A DNA stretch of 64,000 nucleotides, taken from the NCBI GenBank assembly GCA_018266955.1, contig JAFDZI010000022.1:1-64000 (forward strand). Reading direction: 5' to 3'. Below the pieces are notes generated by a model. It had not been told where the DNA came from and made no database searches. It worked only from the letters and a program-made list of their open reading frames with translations. Below, piece after piece: positions 1 to 10,154 of the stretch. How positions within the stretch are numbered: the first letter of the stretch is position 1; every line of letters starts with the position of its first letter. A program made the translations under genes and the position numbers. Origin of the DNA: Bacteroidota bacterium. Lineage in GTDB: Bacteria; Bacteroidota; Bacteroidia; Flavobacteriales; Weeksellaceae.

Positions 1-3000
1 ACAATTTATTAGATGATTTTTTTTTTGTAAAATTACCGTGCAACGGTCTTAATATAGGTTTTAGCTCTCATAAAAATTCTGGAACTAGTGATCCAACAAT
101 TAATAGTGGAGCATTAAGATTGTATCAAAATAGTACAAAAGGTGGTAGTATCAAAATATATCCTCAAAATGGTGTAACAATTACAAAAATTATTTTTAAT
201 GCTAACCTTACTGATGGAAAAGGTCCAGCAAAATATAAAGTTACTGGAGATACTAATGATTATAGTATAACTAATGTTAATGGCAAATATACCCTATCAA
301 ATCTTAATGTAAATCAAATTTTAGAATTTTTCAATGTTGGGTCTTCATCTACTACTAGAACTTATGTTCAAAGTATTGAAGTTACCTACACACTACCCTC
401 AACTTGTACTTCACCCACCACACAATCTACCTCTTTTTCTGCGAGCAGCATCGCACAAACCACAGCTCAGCTAAACTGGGTAAGAGGGAACGGCGACAAA
501 GTATTGGTGGTTGGAAGAGAAGGAGGTGCCGTAAATGCAGCTCCAGTAAGCGGAACTCCCTACAATGCCGATCCCATTTTAGGGTTTGGAGACCAAATAG
601 GTACAGGGAACTTTGTGGTGTATAACGGAAATGGCACAGGAGTCAATCTAACGGACTTAACCGCCAATAAAAATTATCATTTCGCCATCTACGAATACAA
701 TGACACTGGGGTTTGTTATAATTTGGCAAGCCCATTAACTGGGAATTTTACGACACTATCGTGTAGTCCAAGTACACAATCTACCTCTTTTTCTGCGAGC
801 AACATTGGACAAACCACAGCTCAGCTAAACTGGGTAAGAGGGAACGGCGACAAAGTATTGGTGGTTGGAAGAGAAGGAGGTGCCGTAAATGCAGCTCCAG
901 TAAGCGGAACTTCCTACAATGCCGATCCCATTTTAGGGTTTGGAGACCAAATAGGCACAGGGAACTTTGTGGTGTACAACGGTACCGGCACTGCAGTTAA
1001 TCTTACAGACTTAACCGCCAATAAAAATTATCACTTCGCCATCTACGAATACAATGACACTGGGGTTTGTTATAATTTGGTAAGCCCTTTGACTGGGAAT
1101 TTTACGACTTTAGCATTGCCTCCTTCTTATTTTAGATCCAAAGCAACAGGAAATTGGACTTCTTCAGCGACATGGGAATCTTCTTTGGATGGAATCACAT
1201 GGAATAATGCAACCAGTTCACCAAAAAGTACAGACCAAAGCATTACCATACAAAACGGGCACACCGTAACCGTTAACAGTGCCGTTACAGCAGATGAAAT
1301 TATCATACAAAATGGAGCAACACTTTCTGCAAATGGATCACTTACCGTAAACGATGGAACTGGAGATGACATAATCATTGAAAATGACGGAAAAATAATC
1401 TATACCGCATTGCCAAATTTTAGCGGTTCCAGCACTTTACGAGTAAAAACAGGAGGGGTTTTATCTTTACAAGGAGCAAGTTTAACAGGTAGCTCATCTG
1501 TAATTCATTCTAAAACTATTTATGAACACCAATCAATTCTAGAATGGAAACACACAAGTGGAACACCTGCAACAGCCAATATAACCTTTTTTCCAAATGT
1601 AGATGACACTACTATTCCAATTTTTAGATTTTCTGAAAATGCGAATGGAATGGGAGGTAGTAATCCTACAACAATTAAAGGTATTGTAGAAATAATGTCT
1701 GGAATTAACATTTCATTTACTGGATCGAGCACAGGAAGCAAAACCATCAGAAATGGTATAATTGGCTTAGGAACTTTCACTCAAAATGATGGAGGAGCCG
1801 TAATTTTCAGTGGTGCAAATTCAGAAATAGGACAAGGAACAACGGTAAATTTCAATACCAGCAGTGGCTTACAAGTTGATGGAAATTTACAAGTAAAAGG
1901 AAATGTAAATTCTGGTAAAATAACCAACAACGGTAGCATTACCGTAAAAGACGGTGCCAATTTCATACACGAGGCTTATTCGGGTACAGGTTCGTTTTCA
2001 TTAGAAAAAACCACCACATCCAATGCCGATAAATATGTATTTTGGTCTTCGCCAGTGGCAGAACAGAATATGTACAATCTGTACGCTACGGCATCCCCAT
2101 TTGTAATGACCTATAACACTACCACCGACTATTACGATACCGTTGCCAATCCTACAACAAGTGCGTTTGGTACAGGCTACTCGGTAAAAGTACCAGCAAA
2201 TAATGCTCCAGCTACCTTTACTGGTACGCCTAATTTGGGCAACCAAACGGTAACATTAATCAATACAGCTAACGCGAATGGCAATGCCTATAACTTGATT
2301 GGCAATCCATATACTGCCAATTTGGATTTGGCCGATTTCTATTTGGAAAATTTGGATAATGTAGGAGAAACCTTCTACTTCTGGGTTCCTAATGTGGGCG
2401 ATAATACCCAAAATGGGGCAACAGCAACGATGAATCCGGGTTGGGCGGTGTACAATGCCAATACCACTACTTGGAGTAGAGCGGCTTCTGGAAGCAACTC
2501 CATCATCCGACCGGGACAAGCCTTCATAGTAAAAGGACTTACCTCCAGTGCTTCATTCATAAATGATATGAGAACTTCTTCTAACACAGGCGTTTCTTTT
2601 TTCAACAAAAACAATGCAGCTGTTGGCGAAGGTAAATACTGGTTGCAATTGTCGCTTCCTAACCAAAGTGCCTATCAAATGGCTGTAACTTACAGTGCAG
2701 GAGCCAGCAATAACTTAGATGCCAGCGACTCCAAAATGATGTCTGTAGGAAATGATGCGCTTTACTCAACCGTTGGAGGAGAAAAATTAGCCATTCAAGG
2801 TAGAGGAAGCTTTGTGAATACCGATGTGGTAATCTTGGGCAACAAGCATGCACAAAACGGAAATTATTCAATTTCCTTGGTAGGCAAAGAAGGTTTGTTT
2901 AACAACGGACAAGCCATCTACTTAAGAGATAAACAAAACGGAACATACACAGATCTTAGTGTTCAGGATTATAACTTTACTGCAACTGCTGGTGAATTGA

Positions 3001-3275
3001 CCAACCGTTTTGAGATTGTTTACTTACCACAAGGTTCCCTGGCCACCACAGAATTGGTGAAAGAAGAACTAAAAGTATATAAAGACCAAGAGGTATTTAT
3101 TGTTGAGAACACGGCAAAAATTAAGAAAATTACCGTGTATGATGCCAGCGGCAGATTAGTAAAAACCCTTACACCGAATGCCAACAAGGCAGTTATTGAA
3201 GGACTAACCAAAGGGATGTATCTACTCAACATTGAAACTCAAGGAAAAGTAATCACTAAAAAAATAGTAAAATAA
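1..3275 (+). CDS. Large secreted protein with type IX sorting tail, 5' end outside window
   Basis: The reading frame is open from the left edge, so the true start lies outside; the first start-like codon (TTG at 120) falls inside a continuous domain and is not a convincing start. Visible parts in order: a beta-rich domain (to about base 400), two nearly identical 118-codon fibronectin-III-like repeats (421-774 and 775-about 1108), a long beta-solenoid or adhesin-like region with ITIQNGHTVTV-type strands, and a final 70 residues typical of a type IX C-terminal domain (KKITVYDASGRLVKTL, then GMYLLNI and a basic end). The product should be exported through SprA and fixed to, or released from, the cell surface. 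Its exact role, adhesion or enzymatic, cannot be told from what is present. Confidence 0.9.
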   Translation, partial: NLLDDFFFVKLPCNGLNIGFSSHKNSGTSDPTINSGALRLYQNSTKGGSIKIYPQNGVTITKIIFNANLTDGKGPAKYKVTGDTNDYSITNVNGKYTLSNLNVNQILEFFNVGSSSTTRTYVQSIEVTYTLPSTCTSPTTQSTSFSASSIAQTTAQLNWVRGNGDKVLVVGREGGAVNAAPVSGTPYNADPILGFGDQIGTGNFVVYNGNGTGVNLTDLTANKNYHFAIYEYNDTGVCYNLASPLTGNFTTLSCSPSTQSTSFSASNIGQTTAQLNWVRGNGDKVLVVGREGGAVNAAPVSGTSYNADPILGFGDQIGTGNFVVYNGTGTAVNLTDLTANKNYHFAIYEYNDTGVCYNLVSPLTGNFTTLALPPSYFRSKATGNWTSSATWESSLDGITWNNATSSPKSTDQSITIQNGHTVTVNSAVTADEIIIQNGATLSANGSLTVNDGTGDDIIIENDGKIIYTALPNFSGSSTLRVKTGGVLSLQGASLTGSSSVIHSKTIYEHQSILEWKHTSGTPATANITFFPNVDDTTIPIFRFSENANGMGGSNPTTIKGIVEIMSGINISFTGSSTGSKTIRNGIIGLGTFTQNDGGAVIFSGANSEIGQGTTVNFNTSSGLQVDGNLQVKGNVNSGKITNNGSITVKDGANFIHEAYSGTGSFSLEKTTTSNADKYVFWSSPVAEQNMYNLYATASPFVMTYNTTTDYYDTVANPTTSAFGTGYSVKVPANNAPATFTGTPNLGNQTVTLINTANANGNAYNLIGNPYTANLDLADFYLENLDNVGETFYFWVPNVGDNTQNGATATMNPGWAVYNANTTTWSRAASGSNSIIRPGQAFIVKGLTSSASFINDMRTSSNTGVSFFNKNNAAVGEGKYWLQLSLPNQSAYQMAVTYSAGASNNLDASDSKMMSVGNDALYSTVGGEKLAIQGRGSFVNTDVVILGNKHAQNGNYSISLVGKEGLFNNGQAIYLRDKQNGTYTDLSVQDYNFTATAGELTNRFEIVYLPQGSLATTELVKEELKVYKDQEVFIVENTAKIKKITVYDASGRLVKTLTPNANKAVIEGLTKGMYLLNIETQGKVITKKIVK
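421..1108 (+). repeat. Tandem 354-bp coding repeat (two copies)
   Basis: Copy one starts at 421 and copy two at 775, an offset of exactly 354 bases (118 codons); the second ends near 1108. Long stretches are identical at DNA level, including synonymous positions, with scattered differences near the ends of each unit. This points to recent duplication or gene conversion and could let the domain number change by recombination. Confidence 0.9.
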
Positions 3276-3276
3276 C

Positions 3277-3537
3277 ATGAAGAAAATAGCATTAATTATA
3301 GGATTTATTGGAAGTACTGCACTTAATATGGCGCATGCTGAAGACAAAAGCTTCACGATGTTTGAAGAAGAAAACCCAAAACAAGAAGAAATTGTTTATT
3401 ACCAAACCATGGAAACCGATCCTGGATCACCAGGAGACAACACTTCTCCAATCAATCAGTATTTACCATTACTGTTGATTTCCGGAGCAGCACTTGCCCT
3501 GTACTTTGGTAAAAGAAATAGAAAAATAACCGACTAA
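3277..3537 (+). CDS. Small signal-peptide protein with C-terminal membrane anchor
   Basis: Starts one base after the stop of the sorting-tail protein, so the two are probably co-transcribed. The 86-residue product has an N-terminal signal peptide ending around MAHAED, a short acidic middle, a Pro/Gly/Asp turn (DPGSPGD), then one hydrophobic segment (QYLPLLLISGAALALYFG) and a basic tail (KRNRK). This signal-peptide, spacer, membrane helix, basic-tail order is like small sorting-tag proteins. Similar short proteins follow large type IX substrates in related flavobacteria (from memory). No enzyme motif is present and the role is unknown. Confidence 0.75.
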   Translation: MKKIALIIGFIGSTALNMAHAEDKSFTMFEEENPKQEEIVYYQTMETDPGSPGDNTSPINQYLPLLLISGAALALYFGKRNRKITD

Positions 3538-3557
3538 AATTAACAAACATCTAAACA

Positions 3558-3587
3558 AATAATCCACGGCATAAGTCGTGGATTATT
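3558..3587. terminator. Hairpin terminator
   Basis: Perfect 11-bp stem (AATAATCCACG with CGTGGATTATT) and an 8-base loop, 20 bases after the small membrane protein gene. There is no strong T-run on either side. Confidence 0.65.
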
Positions 3588-3676
3588 CATTTACTACAGA
3601 TAAGAGAATCCCAACTAAAGATTTGGATACTTGCTGAAGGTTGGTTAATTTTACTAATCAATTCCTTATAAAATAA

Positions 3677-3982
3677 ATGGATACAAACTTTAAGCAACTG
3701 GTGTATGAAATTGCCCGACAAATTCCATTGGGTAGAGTAAGTACTTATGGAGCAATCGCAAAAGCCATCGGCTTTCCCAATCATTCTCGCCATGTGGGAA
3801 ACGCCATGGGAGGATGTCCCAAAGATGTTCCTGCCCACCGAGTGGTTGCTGCTTGTGGTGTTCTCCGTGTACATGAATTTCAAAAAAAAATAGAAGCAGA
3901 AGGCATTATAGTCACCGATATGAAAATCCGGAACTTTAAGCATATTTTTTGGGATCCTTTAGTGGAAATCCAACTACCATGA
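3677..3982 (+). CDS. Alkyltransferase-like DNA-binding protein (ATL, MGMT fold)
   Basis: The 101-residue protein covers only the DNA-binding domain of the O6-alkylguanine transferase family. The RVSTYGAIA helix and the HRVV segment are clear. At the catalytic site, where active enzymes have PCHR, this protein has PAHR, so the acceptor cysteine is replaced by alanine. Proteins of this kind (ATL/YbaZ type) bind and flip alkylated guanine and pass it to nucleotide excision repair instead of removing the alkyl group themselves. It stands alone between two hairpins and a convergent htpG. The family assignment is firm; the repair role is inferred. Confidence 0.85.
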   Translation: MDTNFKQLVYEIARQIPLGRVSTYGAIAKAIGFPNHSRHVGNAMGGCPKDVPAHRVVAACGVLRVHEFQKKIEAEGIIVTDMKIRNFKHIFWDPLVEIQLP

Positions 3983-4032
3983 AGCAAAAAACCCCTGGAA
4001 ATCCAAGGGTTCAACAGTTCCATAGTCTGAAA

Positions 4033-5919
4033 TTATTTTAACTTCGAAAAGCTTTTTGCAATAAAATCGGTTAGTTCTTTTCCTTTTAAAAGGTTTTGAG
4101 AAAGCTTTGCTAAATCTAAAGCATAAGCAATTTTAGCGTTTTTCTCTTCGGAATTTTCGGTTTTCAAAATTTCTGAAGCCAATTCGGAATTGGAGTTGAC
4201 TACCAAATTGTACATTTCCGGGAAAGCTCCCATACCGAACATACCACCGCCACCTGTTGCTTGCATATCTTTCATTCTACGCATAAACTCTGGTTGGGTA
4301 ATCATAAATGGAGTATCTTGGCTATCCAAATCCTCTAACTGTACCGTAAATTTAGAATCGTTAACTGCAGTTTCCACTTCTTTTTTCAAAGTTTCTTTTT
4401 CAGTATCGGTTAGTTTTGCGATAATAGGCTCATCTTTCTTAATCAAATTATTGATGTGGTCGGCATCTACTCTGGCGAATTGGATTTTTTCTTTAGTGGT
4501 CTCCAATTTTTGTATCAAATGCGGAACAATAGGAGAATCCAATAGCAATACTTCATACCCTTTATCCAAAGCCGTTTGGATGTACGCATGTTGCTCATCT
4601 TTATTAGTTGCATATAGGATTACGGTATTTCCGTCCTTATCGGTTTGGTTGATTTTGATTTTCTCCATCAACTCTTCCCAAAGATAAGATTTGCCTTCTG
4701 TAGATGGGTAGAGTGCGAATTTATCGGACTTTTCGTAGAATTTATCTTCAGAAATCATTCCGTACTCGATCACTACTTTTATATCATTCCATTTTTGCTC
4801 GTAATCTTCACGATTAGTATTGATAAGGGAAACCATTTTATCGGCTACTTTCTTGGTGATGTATGAAGAAATTTTCTTCACAGCACCATCCGCTTGAAGG
4901 TAAGATCGAGAAACATTCAAAGGAATATCTGGTGAATCGATTACCCCTCTTAGCAACATCAAGAAATCTGGGACAATTCCTTTCACCTCATCGGTAACGA
5001 AAACCTGATTTTGGTAGAGCTGGATTTTATCTTTTTCGATGTTTAAATTATTGCCCAATTTAGGGAAATATAGAATACCGGTAAGGTTGAACGGATAATC
5101 TACATTGAGATGAATATTGAATAAAGGCTCCTCGAATTGCATAGGATACAACTCGTGGTAGAAGCTTTTATAATCTTCTTCATTTAGTTCGCTAGGTGCT
5201 TTGGTCCAAGCTGGCGATGGATTATTAATGATATTATCCACCTCTACCGTTTCCGGCTTCGCATCTTCTGCAGCTCCTTCAGGTAGAGGAAGGGTTTCGG
5301 TTTTAGTTCCGAATTGAATAGGAACCGGCATGAATTTGTTGTACTTAGTCAGTAATTCTCTAATTCTGAATTCTTCCAAAAACTCGGTAGAATCTTCAGC
5401 AATATGAAGGATAATTTCCGTTCCTCTTTCGGTTTTTTCTACTTCCTCTAAGCTAAATTCAGGGCTACCATCACAAACCCAACGCACTGCAGGAGCTTCT
5501 TTATAAGATTTGGTAATGATTTCCACTTCGCTAGCTACCATAAACGCAGAATAGAAACCTAAACCAAAATGCCCAATAATCCCAGAATCTTTAGCAGAAT
5601 CTTTGTATTTTTCTAAAAACTCTTCAGCACCAGAAAAAGCAACTTGATTGATGTATTTTTCCACTTCCTCGGCCGTCATCCCAAGACCTTGGTCGATGAT
5701 GTGTAGGGTTTTGTTTTCTTTATCTATTTTTACTTCAATCTTGGGATTTCCGTATACTAATTGCGCTTCGCCAATAGAAGTTAGGTGTTTTAATTTAAGC
5801 GTAGCATCGGTTGCGTTGGAAATTAACTCGCGAAGGAAAATTTCGTGATCGCTGTACAAAAACTTTTTGATAAGTGGGAAAATATTCTCCACCGAAACAT
5901 TGATATTTCCTTTAGTCAT
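4033..5919 (-). CDS. htpG: Chaperone HtpG (bacterial Hsp90)
   Basis: A 628-residue Hsp90 homologue: an ATP-binding domain with RELISNATDA near residue 30, GxxGxGFYSAFMV near residue 120, then middle and C-terminal dimerisation domains. The open frame runs 40 codons further upstream, but the conserved N-terminus (MTKGNINVSVENIFPLI) starts at 5919, so that start is chosen; the upstream part overlaps the promoter area shared with the divergent acyltransferase gene. Role: ATP-dependent folding or remodelling of client proteins in the cytoplasm under stress. Single-gene unit. Confidence 0.96.
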   Translation of the reverse strand: MTKGNINVSVENIFPLIKKFLYSDHEIFLRELISNATDATLKLKHLTSIGEAQLVYGNPKIEVKIDKENKTLHIIDQGLGMTAEEVEKYINQVAFSGAEEFLEKYKDSAKDSGIIGHFGLGFYSAFMVASEVEIITKSYKEAPAVRWVCDGSPEFSLEEVEKTERGTEIILHIAEDSTEFLEEFRIRELLTKYNKFMPVPIQFGTKTETLPLPEGAAEDAKPETVEVDNIINNPSPAWTKAPSELNEEDYKSFYHELYPMQFEEPLFNIHLNVDYPFNLTGILYFPKLGNNLNIEKDKIQLYQNQVFVTDEVKGIVPDFLMLLRGVIDSPDIPLNVSRSYLQADGAVKKISSYITKKVADKMVSLINTNREDYEQKWNDIKVVIEYGMISEDKFYEKSDKFALYPSTEGKSYLWEELMEKIKINQTDKDGNTVILYATNKDEQHAYIQTALDKGYEVLLLDSPIVPHLIQKLETTKEKIQFARVDADHINNLIKKDEPIIAKLTDTEKETLKKEVETAVNDSKFTVQLEDLDSQDTPFMITQPEFMRRMKDMQATGGGGMFGMGAFPEMYNLVVNSNSELASEILKTENSEEKNAKIAYALDLAKLSQNLLKGKELTDFIAKSFSKLK

Positions 5920-6011
5920 GATTGTAATTTTATTATTAAAAAATTTGATTAGAATTTGACAAAAAAAATACCATTCAGCCAAATGTGACAGAATGGCATG
6001 ATAAATTAATC

Positions 6012-6019
6012 TATATTTG
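6012..6019 (+). promoter_or_regulatory. -7 promoter element before acyltransferase gene
   Basis: TATATTTG, an exact match to Bacteroidetes TAnnTTTG, 22 bases before the ATG. No clear -33 box. Confidence 0.5.
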
Positions 6020-6041
6020 CCTTGGTTTAAAAAAAACATAA

Positions 6042-7856
6042 ATGTTATTCAGGAATGATATTCAAGGGCTACGCGCTATAGCTTTTTTATTGGTCTTTAT
6101 ATTTCATCTTAACGCAACATGGCTGCCGGGCGGATTTTTAGGCGTCGATTTATTTTTTGTTATTTCGGGTTATTTAATCACCTGTATTTTGGTTCAAGAA
6201 GAAGATCAGCATCGATTCAGTTTTTTACAATTTTTTCAGAAGAGATTATTTAGGATTGTTCCTGCCTATCTATTCATGTTGTTATTCGTGGTTATCGCTG
6301 GTGCTATTGTTTATTTGTATGTTGATATAAAGTCGCTAAAGTATTACCTTAAAAACTCATTATTTTTTATTTCAAACACCGTATTCTCCAATGGTGAGTC
6401 TTATTTTGGAGCCAAACTTTCGGAGAACCCACTGTTGCATACATGGTCTTTGGCGATAGAAATGCAGTTTTACTTAATCCTTCCTTTTCTGGTGCATTGG
6501 TTTAGGAAATATTTATGGCAAGTTTTTTTGATGATTTCTATTATTCTTATTGCCTACTCATCGTACAACCTCTATTTTCTTCACGCTCAAACATCCATGT
6601 ATTTTTCTCTATGGGCTAGAATTCCTGAGTTTTTGATAGGAGGATTGTTCGCACTTTGGTTTAAAAACGGGATAGACATCGGAAAAAAAGGAAATACTAT
6701 TTTGGCCATCGTCAGTTTTCTTATTTTACTCACTTGTAGTTTTCTAATATCAGAGTCCAGTCCATTCCCAGGAATCTTAGCCGTTATTCCGTGCATTGCA
6801 TCGGCATTGCTTTTGGTTACGAAAAACCATGCTTTGTCCTCATTTTTTTCTCATAAAATAATGGTAAAAATAGGTGAGTATTCTTATTCACTGTATCTAT
6901 GGCATTGGCCGGTGATGGCATTTATCCGGTACAAATACGAGACCTATGATTTTTCATTTGGTCAAATTATTTTCATCCTATTTTTCACGATTCTGATGTC
7001 CTATATCTCCTACCAATTTATAGAATCGGTTTTCAGGAAAAAAAGTAATAGGAAGTCGTATTCAATTCTTGCTACAAAAACCATTGTGGTGGGAAGTTTA
7101 ATCTATTTTTTGCCCCATCTCACAGCGCAAAACAAAATTGATGATTTTTATACTCGTCCTACTATGGGACTTGCTTCTCATAAGGAAGGTATTGTTGAAA
7201 GATTTGGAGATGTACGAAAACAAGATAAAATTTTATTGATAGGAAACAGTAATGCATTGATGCTTAAACCATTTTTTGACAAAATAGGAAAAGAAAATGG
7301 TTTTTCCTTCAGAACCCTTACCAGCAATGCATTTCCAGCAATAGAAGGCGTCTCTGAAAAAGATGCCAACCCTAAGCAAAAAGAAATGTACGCTTGGTCC
7401 CAATCATTAATCCCCAAAACGAAACTAGAAGTGGAAAAAGCAGAAATCATTTTCTTCTGTACCACGGCACTGGATGAGCTTCCTTCGGTAACCCAGGCTT
7501 TGAAAAATTTTGCAAATCACATTCGTCCAGATCAGAAATTGGTTCTGATGGTAGGCTTTCCCACATTGGACAAAAGCCCCATTCGAATAAACAATTCCTT
7601 TCTTAAAAAATCTGACTATTCGTTTACCGTTAGTCCAAGATGGAAAGACGCCTCCATCATGCAAAATATTGCCAAAGGGAAAAAGAATATTTTTGTCTAT
7701 AATGTAGCCAAAAGTTCGCTTTTCAAATCAGCACCTTATGCAAAAGACACCATAATATACTATGACAATGGACACCTCAATACTTTTGGATCATTAAAAC
7801 TCGCAGAGAGTTTAGAAAAAGACTTTATGAATTTTTACAACACGCATTTAAAATAA
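6042..7856 (+). CDS. Membrane acyltransferase with SGNH domain (OafA/YrhL type)
   Basis: The 604-residue protein has about ten membrane helices over residues 10-350, with the family-3 acyltransferase signature at its start (IQGLRAIA, FHL, PGGFLGVDLFFVISGYLI). A C-terminal extracytoplasmic SGNH-like domain follows (IGNSNALM block near residue 400; DNGHLNTFGS block near residue 578, holding the likely Asp-His pair). Such two-part enzymes move acyl (usually acetyl) groups across the membrane onto surface polysaccharide, LPS or peptidoglycan. The first SGNH block reads GNSN rather than the usual GDSH, so the nucleophile is present but the motif is divergent. The target glycan is unknown and no glycan genes lie beside it. 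Confidence 0.88.
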   Translation: MLFRNDIQGLRAIAFLLVFIFHLNATWLPGGFLGVDLFFVISGYLITCILVQEEDQHRFSFLQFFQKRLFRIVPAYLFMLLFVVIAGAIVYLYVDIKSLKYYLKNSLFFISNTVFSNGESYFGAKLSENPLLHTWSLAIEMQFYLILPFLVHWFRKYLWQVFLMISIILIAYSSYNLYFLHAQTSMYFSLWARIPEFLIGGLFALWFKNGIDIGKKGNTILAIVSFLILLTCSFLISESSPFPGILAVIPCIASALLLVTKNHALSSFFSHKIMVKIGEYSYSLYLWHWPVMAFIRYKYETYDFSFGQIIFILFFTILMSYISYQFIESVFRKKSNRKSYSILATKTIVVGSLIYFLPHLTAQNKIDDFYTRPTMGLASHKEGIVERFGDVRKQDKILLIGNSNALMLKPFFDKIGKENGFSFRTLTSNAFPAIEGVSEKDANPKQKEMYAWSQSLIPKTKLEVEKAEIIFFCTTALDELPSVTQALKNFANHIRPDQKLVLMVGFPTLDKSPIRINNSFLKKSDYSFTVSPRWKDASIMQNIAKGKKNIFVYNVAKSSLFKSAPYAKDTIIYYDNGHLNTFGSLKLAESLEKDFMNFYNTHLK

Positions 7857-7893
7857 AAAAGAGTTGCCATAAAATGTTTGGCAACTCTTTTTT
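7855..7893. terminator. Bidirectional terminator
   Basis: GAGTTGCCA pairs with TGGCAACTC, extended by A6 on one side and T6 on the other. It serves the acyltransferase gene and the convergent recA. Confidence 0.85.
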
Positions 7894-7910
7894 ATTTTGG
7901 TAGAAGCAAT

Positions 7911-8912
7911 TTATTTATTCTTTAATGCTTCTTTAATTTTATTTTCCAGTTCTTCTTGCAATTCTGGATTATCTTTTAAGACTTCTTTCACCGCATCTCT
8001 ACCTTGCCCTAGTTTACTATCTTCATAGCTAAACCAAGAACCACTTTTTTTCACAATGCCCATATCTACGGCTGCGTCCAAAATTTCTCCCACTTTAGAA
8101 ACTCCTTCTCCATACATAATATCAAATTCAGCTTGTTTGAAAGGAGGAGCTACTTTATTTTTCACAATTTTCACTTTCACACGGCTACCAATGGCTTCAT
8201 CACCATTTTTGATAGGAGCAGATGCTTTACGAATATCCACACGAACAGAAGCATAAAACTTCAGTGCATTTCCACCGGTAGTGGTTTCAGGATTTCCAAA
8301 CATTACGCCAATTTTTTCTCTAAGTTGGTTGATGAAAATCACGGTACATTTCGTTCTGGAAATGGTAGCGGTAAGTTTTCTTAAAGCCTGCGACATAAGA
8401 CGGGCATGAAGTCCCATTTTGGAATCCCCCATTTCGCCTTCTATTTCAGCTTTAGGAGTAAGAGCAGCAACCGAGTCGATTACCACAATATCAATAGCAC
8501 CAGAACGGATCAGGTTGTCGGCAATTTCCAATGCTTGCTCGCCATTGTCCGGTTGCGATATGATTAAGTTATCTAAATCTATTCCCAATTTTCCGGCGTA
8601 AGTTCTATCGAAGGCATGTTCGGCATCGATAAAAGCGGCAATTCCTCCTTGTTTTTGAGCTTCAGCAATGGCATGCAGGGTTAAGGTAGTTTTCCCAGAA
8701 GATTCAGGTCCATAGATTTCAATAATTCTTCCTTTTGGATAGCCCCCAATTCCCAAAGCGATGTCCAAACCTAAAGATCCGGAAGGGATAACCTCTATGG
8801 TATCATCTATAGAGGAATCTCCCAAAGTCATTACGGTTCCTTTACCATAGGTTTTATCTAGTTTTTCGAGTACTAAACTCAGTGCTTTTTTCTTGTCTTC
8901 GATATTGCTCAT
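7911..8912 (-). CDS. recA: Recombinase RecA
   Basis: 333 residues, full family length. Walker A is GPESSGKTT at about 68-76, Walker B lies around [10 protein letters not shown], loop L1 around EGEMGD and loop L2 around [21 protein letters not shown]. RecA coats single-stranded DNA, drives strand exchange and, where LexA exists, its self-cleavage. Stand-alone gene with its own -7 element and a shared downstream terminator. I saw no LexA box I could support. Confidence 0.98.
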   Translation of the reverse strand: MSNIEDKKKALSLVLEKLDKTYGKGTVMTLGDSSIDDTIEVIPSGSLGLDIALGIGGYPKGRIIEIYGPESSGKTTLTLHAIAEAQKQGGIAAFIDAEHAFDRTYAGKLGIDLDNLIISQPDNGEQALEIADNLIRSGAIDIVVIDSVAALTPKAEIEGEMGDSKMGLHARLMSQALRKLTATISRTKCTVIFINQLREKIGVMFGNPETTTGGNALKFYASVRVDIRKASAPIKNGDEAIGSRVKVKIVKNKVAPPFKQAEFDIMYGEGVSKVGEILDAAVDMGIVKKSGSWFSYEDSKLGQGRDAVKEVLKDNPELQEELENKIKEALKNK

Positions 8913-8931
8913 TTGTAGAAAATAATTTTGT

Positions 8932-8939
8932 CAAAAGTA
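8932..8939 (-). promoter_or_regulatory. -7 promoter element of recA
   Basis: TACTTTTG (minus strand), an exact TAnnTTTG match, about 20 bases before the recA ATG. Confidence 0.55.
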
Positions 8940-9064
8940 AGAAATATTCCTTCAAAAATTGGGATAATGTGGATAAATATATAGTGGGTTCCATTGGTTT
9001 TAAATTAAAAAAAAGTAGATAATAGATAATGTATAAGCACTGAATGGTACTTTATTCCAAAGAA

Positions 9065-9089
9065 AAAACCTCCAAAAAAAGGAGGTTTT
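9065..9089 (-). terminator. Terminator of gapA
   Basis: AAAACCTCC / GGAGGTTTT stem with a 7-base loop, followed by T-rich sequence on the minus strand. Confidence 0.85.
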
Positions 9090-9117
9090 AATATAGATTT
9101 ATAGCGTTCTATTTCAA

Positions 9118-10125
<1,008 letters not shown>

Positions 10126-10154
10126 TTAAATAAAATTTTAGTTTTGTATGTTAT

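Noticed and set aside
3587-3943. 118-codon antisense frame opposite the ATL gene
   Set aside because: A shadow of a gene with clear family motifs; its own translation has none.
5920-6039. Upstream extension of htpG
   Set aside because: The added residues are unrelated to the Hsp90 N-terminus and overlap the divergent promoter area.
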